Of a stretch of 64,000 bases of DNA, positions 45,371-53,408 are shown in pieces. Position numbers and translations under genes: made by a program. The DNA lies in contig JAFAUH010000367.1 in NCBI GenBank assembly GCA_019243445.1, forward strand, positions 1-64,000. Reading direction: 5' to 3'. This DNA is from Streptomycetaceae bacterium (GTDB lineage Bacteria > Actinomycetota > Actinomycetes > Streptomycetales > Streptomycetaceae). The number at the start of each line of letters is the position of its first letter. Within the stretch, counting starts at the first letter, position 1. The notes under the pieces are model-generated. The model saw only the letters and a list, made by a program, of their open reading frames with translations. It had not been told where the DNA came from and searched no databases.

Positions 45371-46392
45371 TCAAAGCAGTGGCCATAGCCGCCGGGGCAG
45401 GCGTGGTGGTGACAGCCCCCTTCATATTCATCCTCGGGTTCTCCGGAGGAACCGATACCACCACCACCGTGGCCGACACGCTCGACCTCAAGCAGGTGCC
45501 CACCGTCTACCAGCAGTGGATCGTGAAGGCGGCCCAGACCTGCCCGCAGATCACCGGGCCGCTGCTCGCCGCCCAGATCGACACCGAGTCCAGTTGGAAC
45601 CCCGAAGCCCAAAGCCCCGCAGGCGCGGTGGGACTCAGCCAGTTCATCCCCTCCACCTGGGCCGCGTGGGGCGTCAACGGCAACCCCAGTCAGGACGGCA
45701 CCGCCGTGCCGAAAGACCCGGCCGACGCCATCATGACGCAGGCCAAGTACGACTGCGCGATTGCCGCGAAGATGAAAGAAGACCTCAAAGCGGGCATAGT
45801 GTCCGGCGATCTGCTCTCACTCACCCTCGCCGGCTACAACGCCGGCATCGACGCCGTCGAGCAGTACCACGGCATCCCGCCCTACCCCGAGACACAGCAG
45901 TACGTCAAAGACATCCTTTCCAAAATGGCGTCATACTCCGCGCCCGTTGGCAACGGCAGCGAGCAATCCGCGTTCGGCGCCCAAGTCGTTGCGGCCGCCA
46001 TGAAGTGGAAGGGAACGCCCTACAGCTGGGGCGGAGGCGACACCAGCGGGCCCACGTACGGCGTCGGCGAAGGCGCCGACACCAACGGGTTCGACTGCAG
46101 TGGCCTCGTGTTGTACGCCGTCTACCAAGCATCCGGCGGGAAAATCGCGCTGCCGCACAGCTCCGAACTACAGGCCACCATGGGCCAGGAGGTACCCGAC
46201 CCATCCCTGATGAAAGTCGGCGACGTGATCGCCTTTCAACTCAAGGCCCCCGGAGATTACGACCATATCGCCATATATGTGGGCGATGGGGATTTTATTG
46301 AGGCGCCAAAAATGGGGGAACCAGTGCGTATTTCCAGTTTGTCAGATCCGTACTATGCGAACAGGGTTAAGACGATCCGGAGGTTCGGGTGA
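45367..46392 (+). CDS. lytic transglycosylase / NlpC-P60 peptidase (VirB1-like)
   Basis: 341 residues from ATG 45367. N-terminal span (VAIAAGAGVVVTAPFIFILG). SLT transglycosylase domain: PLLAAQIDTESSWNPEAQSPAGAVGLSQFIPSTWAAWG (catalytic Glu in IDTESS) and LAGYNAG. Then the NlpC/P60 domain: TNGFDCSGLVLYAVY (catalytic Cys), LPHSSELQ, GDVIAF and DYDHIAIYVGDG (His). This two-enzyme form opens peptidoglycan glycan and peptide bonds for the mating channel, as CwlT/TcpG do. Confidence 0.9.
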   Translation: MIKAVAIAAGAGVVVTAPFIFILGFSGGTDTTTTVADTLDLKQVPTVYQQWIVKAAQTCPQITGPLLAAQIDTESSWNPEAQSPAGAVGLSQFIPSTWAAWGVNGNPSQDGTAVPKDPADAIMTQAKYDCAIAAKMKEDLKAGIVSGDLLSLTLAGYNAGIDAVEQYHGIPPYPETQQYVKDILSKMASYSAPVGNGSEQSAFGAQVVAAAMKWKGTPYSWGGGDTSGPTYGVGEGADTNGFDCSGLVLYAVYQASGGKIALPHSSELQATMGQEVPDPSLMKVGDVIAFQLKAPGDYDHIAIYVGDGDFIEAPKMGEPVRISSLSDPYYANRVKTIRRFG

Positions 46393-47042
46393 GCAACACC
46401 ACGACACGCACCGGGCAGGCCGCAGCAGCCGCCGTGATGATACTTGCCCTCGCCGCATGCGGCACCATGCCGACCAACCCCCCGGATGCCAAGGCGCCGA
46501 CGAAGCCGACCGTCCCCGCTGACAGTGCCAACGCACCCGCGCCCACGTCGACGACACCGAGCCTGACCCCACCGACCTACCCCACCGGCAAGGCGGGCAT
46601 CCCCCGCGGCCCCCTGCCCAACCCGGCTCGCGTCAACGGCCAGGATCCCGACGCGGTCGTAGTCGCCGCACTCACGGTCATGTACGCGATGGACACCGCC
46701 ATCGACACCACCCCGCACGACGCCACCGTACGGGCCGCGCCGTACCTCACCCCCGCCTACGCAGACCAGCTGAAAGACCACCAGCCCGCTATGGCTCCGG
46801 GCGCCCAGTGGCAGACCTGGACCGCCCACCACGCCTACACCACCGCCACGATCACCCCGGCCGAGGACCCCGGCCGCCCCTCCGACACCCCCACTACCGC
46901 GTACCGGCAGTACACCATCACCACCACCGCCCACGGAGACGACGGGTACACCGACCCGGCCGGCCCCACCGGAACCGCGTTCGTGGAGCTCACCCGCACC
47001 GACGGCGGACCTTGGCGAGTCGCCACCGTCCAAGTGCGCTGA
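46389..47042 (+). CDS. lipoprotein of transfer cluster
   Basis: 217 residues from GTG 46389, coupled to the hydrolase. Signal peptide with lipobox: AAAAVMILALAACGTM, Cys about residue 24. A Pro/Thr linker follows, then a folded region with AVVVAALTVMYAMDTAIDTTP, APYLTPAYADQLKDHQ and TAFVELTRTDGGPWRVATVQV, reminiscent of NTF2/VirB8-type folds. It probably works at the outer face of the membrane in the mating channel. Confidence 0.65.
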   Translation: MSNTTTRTGQAAAAAVMILALAACGTMPTNPPDAKAPTKPTVPADSANAPAPTSTTPSLTPPTYPTGKAGIPRGPLPNPARVNGQDPDAVVVAALTVMYAMDTAIDTTPHDATVRAAPYLTPAYADQLKDHQPAMAPGAQWQTWTAHHAYTTATITPAEDPGRPSDTPTTAYRQYTITTTAHGDDGYTDPAGPTGTAFVELTRTDGGPWRVATVQVR

Positions 47043-47059
47043 CCAGCAAGGAAAACGAC

Positions 47060-47097
47060 GAGGAGGGGGACCGGCCGCCAGGCCGGTCCCCCTCCTC
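47060..47097. terminator. 17-bp hairpin terminator
   Basis: Left arm 47060-47076 (GAGGAGGGGGACCGGCC) and exact reverse complement 47081-47097, loop GCCA. Between convergent genes. Confidence 0.75.
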
Positions 47098-47110
47098 TGC
47101 TTCCGGGTGG

Positions 47111-47404
47111 TCAGCGCCGGAATGAGAAGGCGTCGCCGCGGCTCATCATGGCCGCAGCCGCCCACCGGTCGACGAACACCACTTCTACGGGCGGACCGTC
47201 CGCCATCCGGTCGAGCCGGTTCAACCCGGCCGCCAGCCTCGTCACCTCGTCCACCGGCACCACCCGGGCCACCGTGACGCGGCTCTCCCGCATCACCTGC
47301 AACCGGCCCTCGCGCTCCTCAGCCCGCCGCCGATCCAGCGCGCCGCCCAGCAGCCGTGCCAGCGACTCCGCGTCCTCGACCACCTCCAGGCCCTCGCGCA
47401 TCAC
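47111..47404 (-). CDS. hypothetical protein
   Basis: 97 residues from ATG 47404, overlapping the stop of the upstream small gene. MREGLEVVEDAESLARLLGGALDRRRAEE, RESRVTVARVVPVDEVTRLAAGLNRLDRMADG and a final hydrophobic strand. Short, soluble, no family recognised. Second gene of a minus-strand pair. Confidence 0.5.
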   Translation of the reverse strand: MMREGLEVVEDAESLARLLGGALDRRRAEEREGRLQVMRESRVTVARVVPVDEVTRLAAGLNRLDRMADGPPVEVVFVDRWAAAAMMSRGDAFSFRR

Positions 47405-47595
47405 GCCACCACCCCGACCGCCACCGCAACGGCCAGCAGGTCATCCGCCGGCGGCCGCGGCGCCGGAACCAGCGGCCGCGGCCGCGAGTACCGCCCCACC
47501 GCGAACCGCACCGGCCCGGCCGCATCCGTCGGCACCGCCCGGACATCGAGCACTCGCCGCCGTCCGTCCGACAGCGTCTCCTCTACGCTCAGCAT
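47401..47595 (-). CDS. small hypothetical protein
   Basis: 64 residues from ATG 47595, chosen for the GGAGG 7 bp upstream (a longer frame to 47799 runs through the partition promoter). LSVEETLSDGRRRVLDVRAVP, then RFAVGRYSRPRPL. Divergent from parA across the AGAGGTG repeats. Function unknown. Confidence 0.45.
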   Translation of the reverse strand: MLSVEETLSDGRRRVLDVRAVPTDAAGPVRFAVGRYSRPRPLVPAPRPPADDLLAVAVAVGVVA

Positions 47596-47707
47596 GTAGA
47601 TCCTCCAATCAGGATCGAGGCCCGGCGGCATGCGCAGCCACTCGCAGCCGCAGGGCCGACCTTGAGGGGTCGGGCCGTCAACGCCCGGCCCTTCTTTCAT
47701 TGTTTGC

Positions 47708-47749
47708 GACTCTAACACCTCTGCCACATTAAACAGAGGTGTTAGAGTC
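47708..47749. promoter_or_regulatory. 15-bp inverted repeat in the parA promoter region
   Basis: GACTCTAACACCTCT (47708-47722), 12-bp gap, AGAGGTGTTAGAGTC (47735-47749). It contains the AGAGGTG repeat in both orientations. A possible -35 TTGCGA (47704-47709) and -10 CATTAA (47727-47732) lie across it, so binding would repress parA. Confidence 0.6.
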
Positions 47750-47962
47750 AACGTGTTTCGCAGAGGTGTTGCCGCTGCCGGTTCTTCGGCATCCGGCACC
47801 TGTAGTGACTACGGTGGTGTCTGCACTGTCCGCAGAGGTGCCACAACCGCCAGAGGAGGCACCTTGAGCAGAGGTGGAAGAGGTGGCAGAGGTGTTTGTG
47901 CAGAGGTGCCGGAATCAGCAGAGGTGCCAGCTATGACACAGGTAGCAAAGCATTCAGAGGTG
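47716..47962. repeat. AGAGGTG repeat cluster, candidate centromere
   Basis: AGAGGTG or its complement at 47716, 47735, 47762, 47834, 47870, 47879, 47888, 47902, 47920 and 47956: ten sites in about 250 bp, some 9 bp apart. Further copies lie after parB and before the 50.8-kb gene. Iterons like these are typical binding sites of ribbon-helix-helix ParB-type proteins. Confidence 0.65.
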
Positions 47963-48688
47963 GCAGATGTGCCGCAGCAAACAGGGGCACCAGAGGCGGA
48001 ACGAGCTGCTGTTACCACTCGCGTGATCGCCATCTGCAACCAGAAGGGCGGAGTTGGCAAGACGACCGCCACCATCAATCTGGGGGCGACGCTGGCCACA
48101 TACGGCCGTCGTCTCCTGGTCGTGGACAGCGACCCCCAGAAGAGCGCTTCATCTGGGTGGGCCCGCCAGGCGATCAAGCGCGGGGGTGACCTCCCGTTTG
48201 ACTACACGTACGAGACGAACCCGGCGAAGCTCGCCAAGCTGCGCGGACTCGGGTGTCAAGAAGTCATCATCGACACGCCTGGTTCACTGGAGAACGAAGA
48301 ACTCCAGCACTACATCATCAAGGAACTGGCGGACGAGCTCATCGTGCCCATGGAAGCGGCGTACCTGAGCTTCGACCCGACGGAAGCGTTCCTCAAGAAG
48401 TACATCCTTGGCACGGGCAAGCCGTACCGGCTGCTGATGAGCCGTACGCACCCCAGCAAGCCCGGCCGGGTGGACGAGACGAAGAAGTGGGCCGCCAAAC
48501 GAGGGTTCCACTACTTCGAGACCCATATCCGAACGTACGACGCCCACGAGAGCGCGCCAGCCGCGGGGTTGGTCTGCACCCAGTACACGCGGTCGAACAG
48601 CGGTGCGTACTTCGCCAACGCTAAGAACGATTTCCAAGGCGTCGCCCTCGAATACCTCGCAGGCGCAACGAGCAAGGCAGGAGCGTAA
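47933..48688 (+). CDS. parA: ParA partition ATPase
   Basis: 251 residues from ATG 47933, 8 bp after the AGAGG of one repeat, which doubles as ribosome site. Walker A ICNQKGGVGKTTATINLG near residues 38-53, VVDSDPQKSASSGWARQ (A'), and VIIDTPGSLENEEL (B). The short N-terminus lacks a helix-turn-helix, so it is the small (type Ib) ParA. It would move plasmids along the nucleoid with the gene product at 48692. An earlier frame from 47753 is repeat-encoded and unlikely. Confidence 0.85.
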   Translation: MTQVAKHSEVADVPQQTGAPEAERAAVTTRVIAICNQKGGVGKTTATINLGATLATYGRRLLVVDSDPQKSASSGWARQAIKRGGDLPFDYTYETNPAKLAKLRGLGCQEVIIDTPGSLENEELQHYIIKELADELIVPMEAAYLSFDPTEAFLKKYILGTGKPYRLLMSRTHPSKPGRVDETKKWAAKRGFHYFETHIRTYDAHESAPAAGLVCTQYTRSNSGAYFANAKNDFQGVALEYLAGATSKAGA

Positions 48689-48691
48689 GAC

Positions 48692-49069
48692 GTGGCCCGC
48701 GTCAACTTGGACGAAACGGACAGCCCGGCCGAGACGGACGAGCCCGAGGCGACCAGCTCGGGCAAGACCGACCCGGAGCCGGCCGACCCGCCCAAGCGAA
48801 CAGCTAAGAAGGCCGCGACGCCCGTGCCTCGGGGGCAGGTTGCCGGCAAGGAGAAGCTACAGCCGTACGTCAGCATCGAGATTGCCGAAGCGGCCCGTAA
48901 CGCGGTGGTGGCCACGACGCCCTACGAGGGCGGTTACCAGTCGATCAGCGACCTGATCGAGGACGCCATTGCCGAGAAGGTGCAACGCCTCCAACGCAAG
49001 TTTAACAACGGCGAACCGTTCCCGACCAGGCCGAAAAGAAGGCTCAAGACCGGCCGACCGTCGAGGTAA
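48692..49069 (+). CDS. small ParB-type centromere-binding protein
   Basis: 125 residues from GTG 48692, three bases after parA. The first 60 residues are disordered and acidic/basic (ETDSPAETDEPEATSSG). Then LQPYVSIEIAEAARNAVVAT, YQSISDLIEDAIAEKVQRLQRKF: a strand followed by two helices, matching ribbon-helix-helix proteins. In type Ib systems such proteins bind parS iterons and repress the operon; the nearby AGAGGTG repeats are the obvious target. Confidence 0.7.
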   Translation: MARVNLDETDSPAETDEPEATSSGKTDPEPADPPKRTAKKAATPVPRGQVAGKEKLQPYVSIEIAEAARNAVVATTPYEGGYQSISDLIEDAIAEKVQRLQRKFNNGEPFPTRPKRRLKTGRPSR

Positions 49070-49192
49070 CACCTCTGTTGTAGGTGTCAGAGCTACAGCC
49101 TGTGTCACCTCTGCCAGAGACGACAGAGCGGCCCCGGTCCGCCACCAAGCAAACCCGGGGCCACCCCCAATCACGAGGAGAAGACTCCCCTT

Positions 49193-49276
49193 ATGTACGA
49201 CATTACGGCCTCGCAAGAGTGCCGGCGTACCAACTCCCGGACGAATGGCCCGATCACGCCGGGGGGTAACCGGTGA
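49193..49276 (+). CDS. 27-codon leader ORF coupled to DUF2637 gene
   Basis: ATG 49193 opens a 27-residue frame (MYDITASQECRRTNSRTNGP...) whose TGA overlaps the GTG of the next gene. GAGGAG lies 11 bp upstream. It may exist only to bring ribosomes to GTG 49273. Confidence 0.35.
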   Translation: MYDITASQECRRTNSRTNGPITPGGNR

Positions 49277-50808
49277 TTCAGTCCCCGGTGATCCGCACCG
49301 TCCTAGTCGTCTTCGTCGCTCTGGTCTGCGCGGGCATGGCGGTGGCCATTGCCGTGCGGCTGGCCCGCTACGTGCTCGACCAGGTGCGCAAGATGAGGCC
49401 GACCGGTGCCGACAGCGCCGAGGCGGGCAAAGCGCGGGTCGCCGCCCGCCGCAAGATCAAGAACTTGGCGTTCTTGTGCGTATTCAGCGCGGTGCCCGCG
49501 ACCCTCAGCTACTCCCACCTGATCGAGTACGCACACACCGCGCTCGACCTGCACGGTGGCTTGCAGTACCTCGTTCCGCTCGCGCTGGACGAGGCCGCCA
49601 TGTACGTGATGATGCTCGCCTTCGGCGACGTCGACGCCGGCGAGTCCGCCGCCGCGAACCGCACGCTCGTGTGGGCGTTCGTGGCCGGGTCGGCATGGTT
49701 CAACTGGATTCAGGCCCCTCGCGGTACCGGGCACACCGGCGCCCCCGAGTTCTTCGCCCTCATGTCCGTGGCCGCCGGCGTGCTGTTCGAGCGGGGATTG
49801 GTTGCCGTCCGCAGGGACCACGACCAGGCGACGGGCAAGGGCCGCCGACCGCTGCCGCGGTTCGGCGTGCTGCGGTGGCTCACCGCCCCGGTGGAGACCG
49901 CCAGCATGATGCGGCTCGCCATCACCGAACCGACCATCACCACCGAGGCCGACGCACTGGCCGCCGTCCGACTCCGTCGGGCCATCGCCGACGCCCGCCG
50001 CCAAGCCGAGCGCGAGGCCCGCGCGGAGGCTGCCGCAGCGGCGCCCGCACAGTGGTGGCGGCGCCGGGTGGTAGTCGCCACAGCTCAGCCGGTGGTCAGC
50101 CTGCCGACCGGCACGACCGCGCCGGCCGCCGCCGTCGCCACCGTCCTCGCCCCCTACGCGCGTGCCATCGAGGCCCAGGAGCTCCCCGACGACAGCGCGT
50201 CCCCACTCGCGCTTGAGCCCGTGCTACGAGCCGCGGCACAGATCGGCACACCCGCCGAGCAGGAGCGTGCCGCCGAGGAACTGGCCGAGCACGTCGAGCG
50301 CATCGAGGCCCTGGCCACCGAGGCGGAGAAAGCTGTGCTGGCACACGGTGCGGCACACTCCGCAGCCACCAACAACGAGCCCGGCACACCGGCACACGAC
50401 GGCCTCGCCGCCCCGGCACACAGCGAACTCCCCGCCGACGAGCCGTTGGCCGAGTGTGTCGAGGAGGACCAGGACGAGCCCGCCGTCAAAACCGCTGCGG
50501 CACACGGTGTGCCGATCAGCCCGCGTATCACCACCCGTGTGCCAGAGCAGCGCGACGAGGAGCCTCAAGAGCCGCGCAACGACGCCGAGGCCGCAGAGCT
50601 CGACCTGACCCGCTACGCGACCAAGCGCGCCAAGCTGGAGGCCCTGTACGAGGCCCGCATCCGGCCGGACGACCCACGCACCAACAACGCCATCGCCGAG
50701 GCCCTGTTGGAAGAGATGGCACAGCACGGCGTCACCTTGGACCGAGGCGCCGCCAACCGGTACGTCGGCGAGCTCCGCAGCGGCAGCAGCCCGCGGCTGG
50801 TCGCCTAA
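49273..50808 (+). CDS. DUF2637 membrane protein (plasmid spread type)
   Basis: 511 residues from GTG 49273. Spans: TVLVVFVALVCAGMAVAIAV, NLAFLCVFSAVPATLSYSHLIEYA, LQYLVPLALDEAAMYVMMLAFG, TLVWAFVAGSAWFNWIQAP and EFFALMSVAAGVLFERGL. The YSHL...PLALDEA pattern is the DUF2637 signature of Streptomyces plasmid proteins often linked to spread (Spd) functions. A long cytoplasmic part ends with LDLTRYATKRAKLEALYEARI and TLDRGAANRYVGELR, a likely small DNA-binding helical motif. GGCAC repeats crowd its second half. Confidence 0.7.
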   Translation: MIQSPVIRTVLVVFVALVCAGMAVAIAVRLARYVLDQVRKMRPTGADSAEAGKARVAARRKIKNLAFLCVFSAVPATLSYSHLIEYAHTALDLHGGLQYLVPLALDEAAMYVMMLAFGDVDAGESAAANRTLVWAFVAGSAWFNWIQAPRGTGHTGAPEFFALMSVAAGVLFERGLVAVRRDHDQATGKGRRPLPRFGVLRWLTAPVETASMMRLAITEPTITTEADALAAVRLRRAIADARRQAEREARAEAAAAAPAQWWRRRVVVATAQPVVSLPTGTTAPAAAVATVLAPYARAIEAQELPDDSASPLALEPVLRAAAQIGTPAEQERAAEELAEHVERIEALATEAEKAVLAHGAAHSAATNNEPGTPAHDGLAAPAHSELPADEPLAECVEEDQDEPAVKTAAAHGVPISPRITTRVPEQRDEEPQEPRNDAEAAELDLTRYATKRAKLEALYEARIRPDDPRTNNAIAEALLEEMAQHGVTLDRGAANRYVGELRSGSSPRLVA

Positions 50809-51690
50809 CAGCGTATGAAAGACCGCTGCCAGAGGTGCCAGCAATGACAGAGGTGTTACCTGTGGCACAGACGGCACAGCCAGCAGAGGGGCACGGCAAA
50901 CACGTGCCGCGCCCCCGGCACATCCGGCACACGCAGTGTGCCGTCGAGCCCACCGAGAGGGAGAGATGACGACGACCGGCACACAGCCCGAGCCGCCAGC
51001 ACGGCGTCCGCTTGCCCATCGGCCGCTGCCCATTCCGCGCGTGCCGGATGCGGCGGCACACGACCGTGCCGCCGAACTGACCGACCGCCTGACACAGGCC
51101 GGCGAGCGCATCGCCCGAGCCCTGGACGCGCGGACCGCGATCGAGCAGGCTCAACAGGACGCCGAGACGGCACGCCACGAACGCGACCAGGCACACACCG
51201 CCGTGAAGGAGGCTCGACGAGAAGCAGAAGCCGCCAGGGAGGCTGCCGAGACCGCCAGGCAGGAGCGACAGGAGCTTGCCGAGGAAGCCCAGCGGGCCCG
51301 TGGTGAAGCCGCCCAGGCTCGCCAGGAGGCCCAACGTGCCCTCGCAGAAGCAGAGGAAGCACGGGATAGCGCCCAGAAGGCGCATGCCGCCCAGCAGCGG
51401 GCCGAGGGCGCTCGGCGAGCCGCTATGCAGCTCGCCGAGCAGGCACAGCACGCGGCCCGCACGGCACACGGCGAAGCCGAAGCCCTGCGGCAGCAACTCG
51501 CCGCGGCACAACGCCAGCAGTTCGCTGACGCCGAGCGAGCCGAAGAGGCACGCCGACAAGCGGTCGAGGCACAGACGGCACACGCCGCAGCGGAGGAACG
51601 AGCCCGCCAAGCCGAACAGGCATGTGCCGCGGCACAGGACGAAGCACTGCGCGAGCGTGCCGAACGTGAAGCGGCACAGATCACGACGAG
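50335..51690 (+). repeat. dense GGCAC/GGCACA array inside coding sequence
   Basis: About twenty GGCACA copies, plus GTGCC in the other orientation, fall in 1.35 kb covering the end of the DUF2637 gene, a 41-codon gene and the coiled-coil gene. Two make perfect palindromes, CGGCACAC-G-GTGTGCCG (50498-50514) and CGGCACAC-GCA-GTGTGCCG (50925-50943). GCA is otherwise a rare Ala codon here, but is used when it creates GGCAC. The candidate oriT also contains CGGCACAC/GTGTGCCG (28228-28266). Confidence 0.55.
50844..50969 (+). CDS. 41-residue ORF between DUF2637 and coiled-coil genes
   Basis: ATG 50844 follows AGAGGTG (a par repeat acting as ribosome site) and its stop overlaps the next ATG (ATGA). 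MTEVLPVAQTAQPAEGHGKH, then a His/Arg-rich end. The start resembles that of parA (MTQVAKHSEVADV), also behind AGAGGTG. Probably a coupled leader peptide. Confidence 0.45.
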   Translation: MTEVLPVAQTAQPAEGHGKHVPRPRHIRHTQCAVEPTERER

Positions 51691-51814
51691 CGGCACCGTC
51701 CCCGAGGCCGAAGCCTCGCCGAGCCTGGCCGCTGCCCAGAAGGCTGCCCGGCCGACCGGCACTCCGGTGAAGATGAATAAGCGCCCCGGGCAACGGCGCA
51801 AGCGCCGCCGGTAG
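50966..51814 (+). CDS. KfrA-like coiled-coil protein
   Basis: 282 residues from ATG 50966, coupled to the small ORF. A short N-terminal region (HDRAAELTDRLTQAGERIARALDARTAIEQ) is followed by about 190 residues of Ala/Glu/Gln/Arg coiled coil (EAAREAAETARQERQELAEE and similar) and a very basic tail (KMNKRPGQRRKRRR). Long plasmid coiled-coil proteins like KfrA bind DNA near their gene and stabilise plasmids. The GGCAC array lying on its gene may be its binding site; inference. Confidence 0.55.
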   Translation: MTTTGTQPEPPARRPLAHRPLPIPRVPDAAAHDRAAELTDRLTQAGERIARALDARTAIEQAQQDAETARHERDQAHTAVKEARREAEAAREAAETARQERQELAEEAQRARGEAAQARQEAQRALAEAEEARDSAQKAHAAQQRAEGARRAAMQLAEQAQHAARTAHGEAEALRQQLAAAQRQQFADAERAEEARRQAVEAQTAHAAAEERARQAEQACAAAQDEALRERAEREAAQITTSGTVPEAEASPSLAAAQKAARPTGTPVKMNKRPGQRRKRRR

Positions 51815-52063
51815 GCCCTCAGCCCACGCCGCTGCGATGCTCACCGCAGAGGAGCGGTGGCACAACTGACACCAACGACCGATCCAGCAAAGGTGGCAGA
51901 AGTGGCAGAGGTGTTCTAGACCTAGCCCACTCCACCCCCGTGAGGCGAGCCGAGGAGGCCGTATTGCCGCTCCACATCGACCGGCAGGCCGACCTCGTGC
52001 ACCCCGCACATGCTGAAGGGCCGACCCCTCGATCAGGGGTCGGCCCTTCAGATCAGTTGGCCG
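51815..52063. other. intergenic region with par-like repeats
   Basis: Contains AGAGGTG near 51905 and related AAGGTGGCAGAAGTGG sequence, then a terminator hairpin (52013-52051). No gene seen. Confidence 0.4.
52013..52051. terminator. 17-bp hairpin terminator
   Basis: CTGAAGGGCCGACCCCT (52013-52029), CGATC, and the exact reverse complement (52035-52051), between convergent genes. Confidence 0.75.
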
Positions 52064-52297
52064 TTACGTGGGTAGGTCGAACTCGCCTTTCTTCGCGCCG
52101 TCGAGCCAGCAATCGAAGACGAAGCGGGTCACGACGAACGGCGGGTTGCTCAGGTCCTCATTATCCCTGATGGCTACTCGACCATCGGGGAGGAAGGCGA
52201 CCTCAAGGCATCCGCCTTGGCTGCCGCTGGCGGATGCCTTGAACCAGGCAGCATTTTCCAAGTAGTTGGGCTCGGTGCGCCCGGTGTTGCTGGTCAT
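52064..52297 (-). CDS. DUF397-domain protein
   Basis: 77 residues from ATG 52297. WFKASASGSQGGCLEVAFLPDGRVAIRDNEDL is the DUF397 pattern (W.kSs.S...G.CVEvA...g.v.vRDSk). In Streptomyces such proteins pair with XRE/DUF5753 regulators, like BldB-type neighbours of WhiJ, and modulate them. Its start overlaps the stop of that partner by 4 bp. Confidence 0.85.
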   Translation of the reverse strand: MTSNTGRTEPNYLENAAWFKASASGSQGGCLEVAFLPDGRVAIRDNEDLSNPPFVVTRFVFDCWLDGAKKGEFDLPT

Positions 52298-53157
52298 TGC
52301 ATGATCTCCTCTGCGGTGCGTCGAAGCAGCGCCGTTGACTCATCAGGAGCGAGAGCCATAGCCCTCAACAGGTCGAACGTGCTCACGAAGCGTCGTACAT
52401 CGTGTTTTTTCTGCATGTAGAGGTTCCCGGCTGGGCTCTCCACGTAGACGACTGGGTCGTCTGACTCGAACTCCAGAACTGAGAAGGCGCCGTCGAGGCC
52501 GGGATGGGCGCCCTTGCTGGTAGGCATGACCTGGATCGTGATGTTCGGTGCTTCGGCCATGGTGACCAGGTGCTGTAGCTGGGCGCGCATCACCGCGGTG
52601 CCGCCGACCGGCCGGTGTAGTACCCCTTCGTCGAGGATTTCCCAGAACTCCAGCGGATCGTTCCCTCTGGTCAGGAGCTTTTGCCGCTCGACCCGGAACG
52701 CCACCATGTCGTCGACGTCGGAATAGCGGTTATTGGGGTTGGCCTGGATGACGGCGCGAGCGTAGTCCTCGGTCTGCAACAGGCCGTGCGGGATAAGAGG
52801 TTCCCACGTGCGTTCGGCGCGTGCGTCGCTCTCCAATGCGGCGAGTGTGTCCAGGCCGCTTGGCAGTGCGCGCTCGTAGGATTCCCACCAGCCGCGTTGC
52901 TGTGCGTTGGTGAGCATGTCGAGGAGCATGTCGATCTGCCGCTCGTCGGTGACGCCGTAGAGCTTGCACATGGCCCGGATGTCTGCCGGCTTGACGGCGA
53001 CTCGGCCTTTGGCGGTTTCGATTCTGCTCACGCGTGTGTGTGAGCACTTGAGCTCGGCGGCTACCTGCTCGGTGGTGAGGCCGACGGCTGTACGGAGGCG
53101 GCGCAGTTCGGCGCCGAGCTGCCGGCGGTGCGTTGGCCCGCTCGGTGCCGGTGTCAT
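52294..53157 (-). CDS. XRE regulator with DUF5753 domain
   Basis: 287 residues from ATG 53157 (a frame from 53307 is longer but lacks a ribosome site). N-terminal HTH: LGAELRRLRTAVGLTTEQVAAELKCSHTRVSRIETAKGRVAV. The rest is DUF5753: WWESYERALPSGLDTLAALESDA, PHGLLQTEDYARAVIQ, RQKLLTRGNDPLEFWEILDEGVLHRPVGG and LEFESDDPVVYVES. Typical of the many WhiJ-like regulators in Streptomyces that act with a DUF397 partner. TGCGCA repeats upstream may be its operator. Confidence 0.88.
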   Translation of the reverse strand: MTPAPSGPTHRRQLGAELRRLRTAVGLTTEQVAAELKCSHTRVSRIETAKGRVAVKPADIRAMCKLYGVTDERQIDMLLDMLTNAQQRGWWESYERALPSGLDTLAALESDARAERTWEPLIPHGLLQTEDYARAVIQANPNNRYSDVDDMVAFRVERQKLLTRGNDPLEFWEILDEGVLHRPVGGTAVMRAQLQHLVTMAEAPNITIQVMPTSKGAHPGLDGAFSVLEFESDDPVVYVESPAGNLYMQKKHDVRRFVSTFDLLRAMALAPDESTALLRRTAEEIMQ

Positions 53158-53180
53158 GCGCCGTCCTCGCTTCCGTTGCG

Positions 53181-53299
53181 TGCGCACACTTGGTTCCTGC
53201 CAGTCTGCCGTACGGCGTGGCCGAGCTGCACACATAGGGTTCCCTTTCCGCCGACGACACGCATGGATTCGTGTTGCGCACTTGCGCAATTCGTGCGCA
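53181..53299. promoter_or_regulatory. TGCGCA palindrome cluster
   Basis: TGCGCA at 53181, 53275, 53283 and 53294, upstream of the regulator and of the divergent gene at 53409. Possible autoregulatory operator. Confidence 0.35.
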
Positions 53300-53408
53300 C
53301 GGACCACTCTAGGGGAGTGCGGTCACTACGCAAAGCGTCGCTTTGATCACTAGTGGTCATCCGTAGTTGGCCCGTCCATGCCCAGCTCACGAGCCGAGGG
53401 GGCGAGTT

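Noticed and set aside
47650-47695. GGGCC...GGCCC hairpin with TTCTTTC, possible terminator
   Set aside because: It looks terminator-like only for plus-strand transcription, but no plus-strand gene ends before it; left unassigned.
47716-47962. CRISPR array
   Set aside because: The AGAGGTG repeats are 7 bp with irregular short gaps, unlike CRISPR repeats and spacers; no cas genes are present.
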